A stretch of DNA of 47,493 nt, taken from contig DASYZR010000158.1 in NCBI GenBank assembly GCA_035945995.1, forward strand, positions 1-47,493. Reading direction: 5' to 3'. Position numbers and translations under genes: made by a program. Shown piece after piece: positions 39,231 to 45,899 of the stretch (the stretch's first letter is position 1; each line of letters begins with the position of its first letter). This stretch comes from a bacterium. GTDB taxonomy: Bacteria; Sysuimicrobiota; Sysuimicrobiia; Sysuimicrobiales; Segetimicrobiaceae. The notes below the pieces were generated by a model. It made no database searches and was not told the DNA's origin. It saw nothing but the letters and a program-made list of their open reading frames with translations.

Positions 39231-41096
39231 ATGGAGACTCCGGTGCGGCAATGGGTGCGGGCGGCGCGGGCCGCCGACGTGCAGGCCGCCGGGCGCCTCG
39301 CGGTGTCCGTCGACGGACACACGATCGCGCTCTTTGCGTGGGACGGCCGCCTGTACGCGGTGGATAATCGTTGTCCTCACATGGGCTTCCCGCTGGATCG
39401 CGGTACCGTCGCGGACGGCATTCTCACCTGCCACTGGCATCACGCGCGGTTCGATCTTGCCGGCGGCGGCACGTTCGATCAGTTCGCCGACGACGTGCGG
39501 GCATATCCGGTCGAGGTGCGCGGCGGGGACGTCTACGTCGATCTGTCGCCGCGGGGGGACCCGGGCGCCCACCACCGCCGGCGTCTTCGCGACGGCCTCG
39601 AGCGTGACATCCCGCTGGTCATCGCGAAGGCCGCGCTCGTCCTGGCCGGCGACCCCGCTGATCGCGGGGCAGGCCCCGTTCGTCACGGGCCAGGCCCCGC
39701 TGATCGCGGGGCGGATCCGGCGACCGACGCCCCGTCTGGCGCGGGGCAGGCGGTCCGGATCGGCCTCGACTTCGGCACCCGGTACCGCGCCGGGGGATGG
39801 GGGCAGGGCCTCACCATCCTCACGTGCTACGCGAACCTCCTGCCGCACCTCGACGCCCCGGACCGGCCATGGGCGCTCTACCACGGCCTGAGCGCGGTCG
39901 CCCGGGATACCGATGGAGCGGCGCCGCGGTTTGCGATCGCCCCGCTCCCGGACGGCTCCGCGGACATCGACCGGCTCACCGGCTGGTTCCGGCGGTTCGT
40001 GGAGGTGCGCGACGCCGAGGGCGCCGAGCGGTGCATCGTGTCCGCGGTGCGCGCCGGCGGGGACGGGGCGGCCCTTGCGCGGATGCTGTTCGCGGCCGCC
40101 ACGGACCACCGCTTCATCCAGATCGGGCACGTGCTCGACTTTACGAACAAAGCCTTCGAAGCCCTCGATCTCGCCGGATGGGCCCACGCCGAAGCGACGC
40201 TCGCCAGCCTCGCGACGGCCTACGCGGCCGCCGATCGGATGGAAGAGTCGAATGCCTGGCGCCATCCCATCGATCTGGTCGCCATCGTGGAAGCGGCCGC
40301 GGACCGACTCCCGGCGGCGCTCGAGGCGGGTCGCGGGCGGCGCGCGGCCCCCGACTCTCGCGGGGCAGGCGGCCCTGACGGTCTCGGCGCGGCCCCCGGC
40401 GGGGGGCAGGACGGGCTGGGGCCCGTGCTGCTCGCCGACGACCCGCAGGCGATCGCGGATGCGCTGCTCGACGCGCTGCGCGACGGGACGGATCCCCTCG
40501 ACGTCGCCGGCGCCGTGGCGTATGCGGCGGCGCTTCGCATCGCGCAGTTTCCACAGTCCAACGAGTTCGGCGACTGGGACACCGCACTCCACACGTTCAC
40601 GTTTGCCAACGCCGTGGAGCAGGGGCTGCGCCGGAGCGGTTCGGTGCCGCTCCTGCGTGGGATCTTCGATGCCGCGATGAGCGTGTACCTCGACCGGTTT
40701 CTCAACGTCCCGCCGGCGCGGCTGCCGGACCCGGATCCGGCGGCGCCCGCCGACCTCCTCGCCGCGCTCGGCGCCGCGCTCGACCGCCAACAGCAGGTGA
40801 CGGCCGGCGCGCGCCTCGTTGTCACCCACGTGGCCCGCGGCGGCTCGGTGGAACGCCTGCTCGCGACGCTCGGGCACCTGCTCGTGCGCGAAGACCGCAA
40901 CTTCCACACCATCCAGATGGTGGAAGCGGCCGTCCGTCAATACGCCGGCCTGCGTGCCAAGCCCGACGGCGCCGTTGTCCTGATTGCGGCCGTTCGGTAT
41001 CTTGCGGCCCACGCCCCGACGGTGCGGGCCGAAGGCCAGACCTTTGACATCGCCCGGCGCCTCAATCGCGGGGAGCGTCTCTTCGAGGGGGACTGA
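39231..41096 (+). CDS. Rieske [2Fe-2S] domain fused to a large helical domain
   Basis: 621 residues. Residues 1-105 form a Rieske ferredoxin-like domain with cluster ligands C48-P-H50 and C67-H-W-H70. Residues 110-160 are a Gly/Pro/Ala linker written by four palindromic hairpins. From about 165 to the end is a mostly helical domain with no family I can name, containing conserved-looking His positions in Y-H-G-L, I-G-H-V-L-D-F-T, T-A-L-H-T-F-T-F-A-N-A-V and R-N-F-H-T-I-Q-M-V-E. The Rieske part may pass electrons to a metal centre or substrate in the helical part, which would make it an uncharacterised oxygenase-type enzyme; that is inference. ATG 39231 has ribosome site GGAGGGG; ATG 39198 is in frame. 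It follows the MFS gene by about 100 bases. Confidence 0.8.
   Translation: METPVRQWVRAARAADVQAAGRLAVSVDGHTIALFAWDGRLYAVDNRCPHMGFPLDRGTVADGILTCHWHHARFDLAGGGTFDQFADDVRAYPVEVRGGDVYVDLSPRGDPGAHHRRRLRDGLERDIPLVIAKAALVLAGDPADRGAGPVRHGPGPADRGADPATDAPSGAGQAVRIGLDFGTRYRAGGWGQGLTILTCYANLLPHLDAPDRPWALYHGLSAVARDTDGAAPRFAIAPLPDGSADIDRLTGWFRRFVEVRDAEGAERCIVSAVRAGGDGAALARMLFAAATDHRFIQIGHVLDFTNKAFEALDLAGWAHAEATLASLATAYAAADRMEESNAWRHPIDLVAIVEAAADRLPAALEAGRGRRAAPDSRGAGGPDGLGAAPGGGQDGLGPVLLADDPQAIADALLDALRDGTDPLDVAGAVAYAAALRIAQFPQSNEFGDWDTALHTFTFANAVEQGLRRSGSVPLLRGIFDAAMSVYLDRFLNVPPARLPDPDPAAPADLLAALGAALDRQQQVTAGARLVVTHVARGGSVERLLATLGHLLVREDRNFHTIQMVEAAVRQYAGLRAKPDGAVVLIAAVRYLAAHAPTVRAEGQTFDIARRLNRGERLFEGD
39653..39752 (+). 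repeat. Array of four palindromic hairpins in the Rieske fusion linker
   Basis: CCCCGCTGATCGCGGGG occurs twice (39653-39669 and 39695-39711, 42 bases apart), with GGCCCCG/CACGGGCC hairpin between (39672-39691) and GCCCCG...CGGGGC (39729-39747) after. Two of the four are followed by CAGGC; the last includes the core 12-mer GCGGGGCAGGCG (39741-39752). The reading frame is kept throughout. Confidence 0.8.
40352..40411 (+). repeat. Palindromic coding repeat, second site in the Rieske fusion
   Basis: 40352-40371 matches the prfB copy at 19 of 20 bases. A second hairpin, CCCCC-GGC-GGGGGG followed by CAGGACGGG, lies at 40393-40412. They encode a Gly/Pro/Asp-rich loop (DSRGAGGPDGLGAAPGGGQDG) within the helical domain. 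Confidence 0.7.
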
Positions 41097-41116
41097 GCCC
41101 CGCCGTGCCACACGTC

Positions 41117-41125
41117 TGTTACAAT
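41117..41125 (+). promoter_or_regulatory. Extended -10 promoter of the secreted Cys/His protein gene
   Basis: TG (41117-41118), one base, TACAAT (41120-41125). Transcript start is expected near 41132, next to a tandem ATGATG at 41134. Confidence 0.55.
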
Positions 41126-41133
41126 GGCTGCGG

Positions 41134-41205
41134 ATGATGGGGAATAATCTGCCGGCGCCCGCGGCCGGCAAATCCCTGCACGGACTGAAGGGGGCGAGAG
41201 TGTGA
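41134..41205 (+). CDS. Possible 23-residue leader peptide overlapping the next gene
   Basis: An open frame of 23 codons starts at ATG 41134, two bases after the predicted transcript start, and ends at TGA 41203-41205, which overlaps the GTG start (41202) of the secreted protein. The overlap would allow translational coupling. The peptide (MMGNNLPAPAAG, then K-S-L-H-G-L-K-G-A-R-V) has no known relative. Position is the only evidence. Confidence 0.3.
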   Translation: MMGNNLPAPAAGKSLHGLKGARV

Positions 41206-41657
41206 GGGTTTGGGGGGTCGGGTTGGTACTCGTCGTCTGTCTTGTCGCGCTTTCGGCGATGCCGTCGGGGGCCGCGTCGGACCTCGCCGCATCGATCAAG
41301 ACGCAACTCAAAACCGCGCATTTCCACGCCGGCGAACTGGCGCAAAAGGGCGCCATCGCCGCGACGCAGCTTCATCTGCACCATACGATCAACTGTCTCG
41401 AGGGGCCCTCCGGGCCGCACTTCTTCGCGGCGTCCGGGAATCCGTGTCAGGGTCAGGGGCATGGGATTCTGCCCGATCTGAAGGCCGCCGCCGCGGCCGG
41501 GGTCCCGGGTGCTCGGGCCGCGCTTGACGACGCGACCATCGCGCTGACCCTCGCCATGCAGGCGCAGAACATGACCGACGTCAACGAGGCGCAGCCCTGG
41601 GCGGCCGTGGTGGCGGAATATTTGCAGAAGGCGTCCGACGATCTCGGCGCGATGTAG
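41202..41657 (+). CDS. Secreted small helical Cys/His protein of unknown function
   Basis: 151 residues. A signal peptide (MRVWGVGLVLVVCLVALSAMPSGA, cleavage near 24) is followed by an all-helical mature domain that looks like a four-helix bundle. Residues T-A-H-F-H-A-G-E-L-A, L-H-L-H-H-T-I-N-C-L-E-G-P and N-P-C-Q-G-Q-G-H-G carry several His and two Cys, which suggests metal or haem binding or a disulfide; no CxxCH motif is present. GTG 41202 has ribosome site AAGGGGG (about 41188-41195). DUF2231, found next, often occurs with redox proteins, so the pair may act together at the membrane surface. No firm family. Confidence 0.75.
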   Translation: MRVWGVGLVLVVCLVALSAMPSGAASDLAASIKTQLKTAHFHAGELAQKGAIAATQLHLHHTINCLEGPSGPHFFAASGNPCQGQGHGILPDLKAAAAAGVPGARAALDDATIALTLAMQAQNMTDVNEAQPWAAVVAEYLQKASDDLGAM

Positions 41658-41707
41658 GGTCCGATTGACCTAAGGGTGCGGCCGCCGCGAGAGGGGGATC
41701 GGCGCCC

Positions 41708-42109
41708 GTGCTGATCCACCCTCTCGTCGTTCATTTCCCGATCGCCTTGTGGCTGACCGCGGCGTTCTTCGATGTCCTGGGTCTGCGGAGACCCGGCGAG
41801 GCGCTGTTCCGGGAGATGGCGTACTGGCTGCTCGGCCTCGGCGTGGCCGCGGCCTTCGTTGCCATCGCCGTCGGCTGGATCGATCTGTGGAATCTTGAGG
41901 CGCAGGGAGTCGGTACCGGAATCGAGCACCGCCACCTGGTGCACAGTTCCTCCGCGTACGTCACGACGGCCCTGTTTCTCGCCATTTTCCTGTGGCGCTG
42001 GCGCCGCCGGAACGACGTGCCGGCGTGGGCCGCCGTCCTCTCGATCATCGGGGCGCTGGCCGTCGCGCTGACCGGCTACCTCGGCCACGACATGCGCCAG
42101 CTCATGTGA
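41708..42109 (+). CDS. DUF2231 membrane protein
   Basis: 133 residues with four membrane helices and the DUF2231 start M-L-I-H-P-L-V-V-H-F-P-I-A-L-W. His residues at both ends of helices (H-P, V-H-F-P, E-H-R-H-L-V-H-S and G-H-D) could coordinate haem or metal in the membrane, as proposed for the family, but no activity is established. A ribosome site GAGGGGGA (about 41692-41699) precedes GTG 41708. The gap of about 50 bases from the secreted protein gene suggests one transcript. Confidence 0.85.
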   Translation: MLIHPLVVHFPIALWLTAAFFDVLGLRRPGEALFREMAYWLLGLGVAAAFVAIAVGWIDLWNLEAQGVGTGIEHRHLVHSSSAYVTTALFLAIFLWRWRRRNDVPAWAAVLSIIGALAVALTGYLGHDMRQLM

Positions 42110-42111
42110 CA

Positions 42112-42180
42112 CCGGGGCCCCTACCTCTTCCGGACCTTTTCAGGTAAGATGACCGGTGAGCCCCGGTCTCCGGGGCCCCT
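42112..42180 (+). promoter_or_regulatory. leuS control region: repeated CCGGGGCCCCT, -10 box and hairpin
   Basis: CCGGGGCCCCT occurs at 42112-42122 and 42170-42180, flanking a TAAGAT -10 box (42145-42150). CCCCGG-TCT-CCGGGG (42161-42175) is a perfect hairpin in the predicted short leader, about ten bases before ATG 42185. No Shine-Dalgarno is visible, so the hairpin probably controls translation or the GGGGCCCC palindromes bind a regulator. Confidence 0.45.
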
Positions 42181-42184
42181 GATC

Positions 42185-44680
42185 ATGACCGATTCATACG
42201 ATCCGACGGCCATCGAACAGAAATGGCGGGCCCGCTGGGAGGCGGACGCGCTCTACCGCGTCCGTGAGGATCCCGCGCGGCCGAAATTCTATTTCCTGAC
42301 GATGTACCCGTACCCGAGCGGCGATCTGCACATCGGACACTGGTACCCCATGACCCCGTCCGACGCCAAGGCCCGGTACCTTCGGATGCGGGGCTACAAC
42401 GTCCTGTTTCCGATCGGATTCGACGCCTTCGGGCTGCCCGCGGAGAACGCCGCGATCAGCCACGGCATCCACCCCTACAAATGGACGATGGCCAACATCG
42501 AACGTATGCGCGGGCAACTGCGCACGATGGGCACGATGTTCGACTGGTCGCGGGAGATTGTGACCTGCGATCCCGAGTACTACGTCTGGAACCAGTGGTT
42601 CTTCCTGAAGTTTTTCGAAGCCGGGCTGGCCTACCGGGCGATGGCGCCGGTCGACTGGTGCCCGAACTGCAACACGACGCTCGCGCGGGAACAGGTCGTG
42701 GGCCCGGAGCGGCGGTGCGAGCGGTGCGACACGCCCGTGATCAAGAAGGACCTCGAGCAGTGGTTCTTCCGGATCACCCGGTACGCCGAGGAGTTGCTGG
42801 ACTTCAGCAAGATGGAGTGGCCGGAGCGCGTCGAGACGCTGCAGCGGAACTGGATCGGCCGCAGCGACGGCGCGGAGATCGTGTACACGAGCGAGCAGGG
42901 CGATCCGATCACCGTGTTCTCGACGCGGCCGGACACCCTGTTCGGGGCGACGTTCCTCGTGCTCGCCCCGGAGCACCCGCTGGTCGAGAAGCTGACGACG
43001 GCCGCGCATCGGACCGAGGTCCAAACGTATGTCCACCGCGCGCGGCGGCAGTCCGAGATCGAGCGCCTCGCGGAGGACCGCGAGAAGACCGGGGTCTTCA
43101 TCGGCGCCTACGCCCGGCACCCGCTGACGAACGCGCGGATTCCGATCTACATCGGGGACTACGTGTTGCTCTCGTACGGCACCGGCGCGATCCACGCGGT
43201 TCCCGCCCACGACGCGCGCGACTGGGAGTTCGCGAAGAAGCACGGGCTGCCGATCCCGACCGTCATCGCGCCGCCCGACTGGGACGGGAAGCCGCTCGCG
43301 GAGGCCTACACGGGCGAAGGCACGATGGTGAACTCCGGTCCCTTCGACGGCACGCCGAGCGACCAGGGCCGCCGCCGGGTGACGGAGGCGCTCGAGCGAG
43401 CCGGCCGCGGCCGGGCGGCTGTGACGTACCGGCTCCGCGACTGGTTGATCAGCCGGCAGCGCTACTGGGGCACGCCCATCCCGATCATCTACTGTCCGGC
43501 CTGCGGGATGGTGCCGGTGCCCTACGAGGATCTGCCGGTGCGCCTGCCCGAGGACGCGGAGTTTCTCCCGACCGGCGAATCGCCGCTCAAGTACCACGAG
43601 AAGTTCCGCAAGACCACGTGTCCGCGGTGCGGGGGGCCGGCCGAGCGCGAGATCGACACGATGGACACGTTTGTGGACTCGTCGTGGTACCAGTATCGAT
43701 TCCTGAGTCCGCACGATGCGGGCCGGCCGTTCGATCCCGAGGCCGGCCGGCGGTGGCTGCCGGTGGACCAGTACACCGGCGGCATCGAGCATGCCGTGCT
43801 GCACCTCATGTATACGCGGTTCTTCACGAAAGTCATGCGCGACCTGAGCCTCGTCGCGTTTGACGAGCCGATGCTGAGGTTGTTCAATCAGGGGATCATC
43901 CTCGGACCGGACGGCAACAAGATGAGCAAGTCGCGCGGCAACGTCGTCAACCCGGACGACTACGTGGGGACGATGGGCGCCGACACGGTGCGGGCGTACC
44001 TCATGTTCATCGGCCCGTGGGACGGCGGCGGGCCGTGGAACCCCCGCGGCATCGAAGGCGTCCACCGCTTCCTGCACCGCGTCTGGCACCTCGTGCTCGG
44101 GTCCTCGGCCGGGGCCGCCGCCGGGGGACGTACTGGCTCACGCAGTAGGCAGGACGACGCGACCGGCAACGGAGCCCCCCTTGCGGGGGAGGTACGGCGT
44201 GCGACGCACCAGACGCTCAAACGGGTCACGGAGGACCTGGAAGCCTTCCGGTTCAACACGGCGATCGCGGCCCTCATGACCTTCACCAACCGGCTCGCCG
44301 AGTTGCGGGCGCCCCCCGCGCAAGGCGCGGGGGCGGTCGCGGAATGGACGGAGGCGCTGCGGACGCTCGTCCTGATGCTTGCGCCGCTCACGCCGCACAT
44401 CGCCGAGGAGTTGTGGGCGCGGCTCGGCCTGCCCTACAGCGTCCACCGGCAGCCATGGCCGGCGTGGGAGGAGGCCGCGGTCCGCGAGGACGTCGTCACC
44501 GTGGTGCTGCAGGTCAACGGCCGGGTCCGCGACCGGATCAGCGTCCCCGCCGGCCTCGACGAGGCGCGGCTGCGCGACGCCGCCTTGGAAAGCGAACGGG
44601 TGAGGAGATTCACCGACGGCAAAGCCGTTCAGGATGTCATTGTCGTTCCCGGGAAACTCGTCAACGTGGTCGCGCGGTAG
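42185..44680 (+). CDS. leuS: Leucyl-tRNA synthetase
   Basis: 831 residues. It charges tRNA-Leu and edits mischarged products. The N-terminus Y-D-P-T-A-I-E-Q-K-W, the HIGH motif in D-L-H-I-G-H (about 45-50), a zinc module C-P-N-C...C-E-R-C (about 159-182), the editing-domain S-T-R-P-D-T-L-F-G (about 245-253) and G-N-K-M-S-K-S-R-G (about 577-585) are present. Residues about 640-672 (S-S-A-G-A-A-A-G-G-R-T-G-S-R-S-R-Q) form an extra low-complexity insertion, and a second one lies at about 707-716 (A-P-P-A-Q-G-A-G-A-V); both coincide with palindromic DNA. ATG 42185 is chosen over ATG 42149 because homologues start near M-x-x-x-Y-D-P. Confidence 0.97.
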   Translation: MTDSYDPTAIEQKWRARWEADALYRVREDPARPKFYFLTMYPYPSGDLHIGHWYPMTPSDAKARYLRMRGYNVLFPIGFDAFGLPAENAAISHGIHPYKWTMANIERMRGQLRTMGTMFDWSREIVTCDPEYYVWNQWFFLKFFEAGLAYRAMAPVDWCPNCNTTLAREQVVGPERRCERCDTPVIKKDLEQWFFRITRYAEELLDFSKMEWPERVETLQRNWIGRSDGAEIVYTSEQGDPITVFSTRPDTLFGATFLVLAPEHPLVEKLTTAAHRTEVQTYVHRARRQSEIERLAEDREKTGVFIGAYARHPLTNARIPIYIGDYVLLSYGTGAIHAVPAHDARDWEFAKKHGLPIPTVIAPPDWDGKPLAEAYTGEGTMVNSGPFDGTPSDQGRRRVTEALERAGRGRAAVTYRLRDWLISRQRYWGTPIPIIYCPACGMVPVPYEDLPVRLPEDAEFLPTGESPLKYHEKFRKTTCPRCGGPAEREIDTMDTFVDSSWYQYRFLSPHDAGRPFDPEAGRRWLPVDQYTGGIEHAVLHLMYTRFFTKVMRDLSLVAFDEPMLRLFNQGIILGPDGNKMSKSRGNVVNPDDYVGTMGADTVRAYLMFIGPWDGGGPWNPRGIEGVHRFLHRVWHLVLGSSAGAAAGGRTGSRSRQDDATGNGAPLAGEVRRATHQTLKRVTEDLEAFRFNTAIAALMTFTNRLAELRAPPAQGAGAVAEWTEALRTLVLMLAPLTPHIAEELWARLGLPYSVHRQPWPAWEEAAVREDVVTVVLQVNGRVRDRISVPAGLDEARLRDAALESERVRRFTDGKAVQDVIVVPGKLVNVVAR
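44145..44190 (+). repeat. Repeat and hairpin in the leuS insertion
   Basis: 44145-44165 resembles 37914-37936 (GTAGGCAGG then ACGACGCGA). A hairpin CCCCCC-TTG-CGGGGG follows at 44175-44189. A further TACTG/CAGTA inverted repeat sits at 44131-44147. Confidence 0.45.
44310..44334 (+). repeat. Palindrome in the second leuS insertion
   Basis: CGCCCCCCGCG (44310-44320), loop CAAGG, CGCGGGGGCG (44325-44334) form a near-perfect hairpin. It encodes R-A-P-P-A-Q-G-A-G-A in the anticodon-binding part. Confidence 0.5.
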
Positions 44681-44718
44681 GCGAAACTTTCCGGTCGCAC
44701 TCAGCGTTAGACCGGGAG

Positions 44719-45345
44719 ATGAGCGACACAGCGGCTGCTCTGGCGGTCATGGCGCCACCTGAGGCCGTGCGGGCGCCCGCCTACACGCCCGAGGAGCTGG
44801 CGCGGTACGACACCATCGTCCAGCGGTACGCGCGGCACGTCTACAACATCGCGTACCGGATGACGGGCAACGAGGCCGACGCACGCGACCTCTCGCAGGA
44901 GGCGTTTCTCCGGGTGTACCGGGCGCTCCGGCGAGTCCAGCCGGGCGCGCCGCTCGAGAGCTGGCTGTACCGCATCGTCAGCAACCTCTACATCGATCTG
45001 CTGCGCCGGCGGCCGCGGGCGCGCGTCGAGTCGCTCGACGCGCCGATCGACACGCCGCGCGGCGAGATCACCCGCGAGTTTCCCGACGCGGCGGCCAACC
45101 CGGAGGCCGTCTTCGAGCGCCAGCACATCGACGCCGCGATCCAGCAGGCGCTCGGCGTGCTGAGCCCGGACCTGCGCATGGTGGTGGTCCTCAGCGACAT
45201 CGAAGGCTTCGCGTACGAAGAGATCGCGGCGATTTTGCGGGTACCGCTCGGCACCGTGAAGTCGCGCCTCCACCGCGCCCGTCAGGTGTTGCAGCATCGC
45301 CTCCGTCCGTACGTCGAGGCGCGGCGCCGGGGGTGGCAGCCGTGA
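44719..45345 (+). CDS. ECF (RpoE-type) RNA polymerase sigma factor
   Basis: 208 residues. Region 2 (Y-A-R-H-V-Y-N-I-A-Y-R-M-T-G-N-E-A-D-A-R-D-L-S-Q-E-A-F-L-R-V-Y, about 35-65) and region 4 (L-S-P-D-L-R-M-V-V-V-L-S-D-I-E-G-F-A-Y-E-E-I-A-A-I-L, then G-T-V-K-S-R-L-H-R-A-R) are complete and region 3 is absent, as in the ECF group. It directs transcription of an envelope-stress type regulon. It lies 38 bases after leuS; its stop overlaps the anti-sigma start (GTGA). A 35-residue N-terminal extension is unusual. Confidence 0.95.
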   Translation: MSDTAAALAVMAPPEAVRAPAYTPEELARYDTIVQRYARHVYNIAYRMTGNEADARDLSQEAFLRVYRALRRVQPGAPLESWLYRIVSNLYIDLLRRRPRARVESLDAPIDTPRGEITREFPDAAANPEAVFERQHIDAAIQQALGVLSPDLRMVVVLSDIEGFAYEEIAAILRVPLGTVKSRLHRARQVLQHRLRPYVEARRRGWQP

Positions 45346-45899
45346 ATCACCATCGCGCCGGCCGCCTGCTCTCCGCGTACCTCGACGGCGAGTTGACGGC
45401 AGCGGAGGTCCAGGCGGTGCAGGCGCATCTGCTGGACTGCGCGGTCTGCCGCGAGGCGCACGAGTCCCTGCGGACGACGCGTGACCTCCTCGCGGGGGTG
45501 GCGCCGGCCGAACCGCCGGCCGAGTTCTGGCGGACCGTGCGCGGTCCCATGATGCGGGGGGCGGCGGCGACGGCCCTGGACCCCGTCTGGCGCGGGGTGC
45601 GGGGTGCGTGGCGGGCGGCGTGGCAGGGGGCGTGGCGGCCGATCGTGCTGCGCCGGCCGGCCTGGGCGCTCGCCGCGGTCGTCGTCATGCTGGCGCTCGC
45701 AGCGCTGCCCCTCGTGAAAGGCACGGTCGACCGGCTGCACGCGACCGAGATCGGCGTCGACCTCTACGTGCACGATCACGCGATGCAGATGGGCACGGCG
45801 CCGCTGGTAGATCGCGCGTACATCGGGCTCGTGTCGGGGGACGCCGAGCTGGTGCTGGCCGGAGAAACCCCGCGCCCGGTGGGAGACAACGTCCGATGA
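45342..45899 (+). CDS. Anti-sigma factor with zinc-finger domain
   Basis: 185 residues. The cytoplasmic N-terminus has H29-x3-C33-x2-C36, the zf-HC2/ZAS motif that binds the partner sigma factor. One membrane helix lies at about 107-127 (PAWALAAVVVMLALAALPLVK), followed by a short outer domain. Before the helix is a Trp/Arg-rich tandem stretch (VWRGVRGAWRAAWQGAW) encoded by imperfect GCGTGG-type DNA repeats. It overlaps the sigma gene (GTGA) and the next gene (ATGA), so the three proteins are made in fixed ratio. GTG 45342 is chosen for this overlap and for the M-N-H-H start. Confidence 0.92.
   Translation: MNHHRAGRLLSAYLDGELTAAEVQAVQAHLLDCAVCREAHESLRTTRDLLAGVAPAEPPAEFWRTVRGPMMRGAAATALDPVWRGVRGAWRAAWQGAWRPIVLRRPAWALAAVVVMLALAALPLVKGTVDRLHATEIGVDLYVHDHAMQMGTAPLVDRAYIGLVSGDAELVLAGETPRPVGDNVR

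Noticed and set aside
38904-41462. 852-codon minus-strand frame opposite the MFS and Rieske genes
   Set aside because: It has no recognisable domain and is Arg-rich; the Rieske motif and MFS signature are on the other strand.
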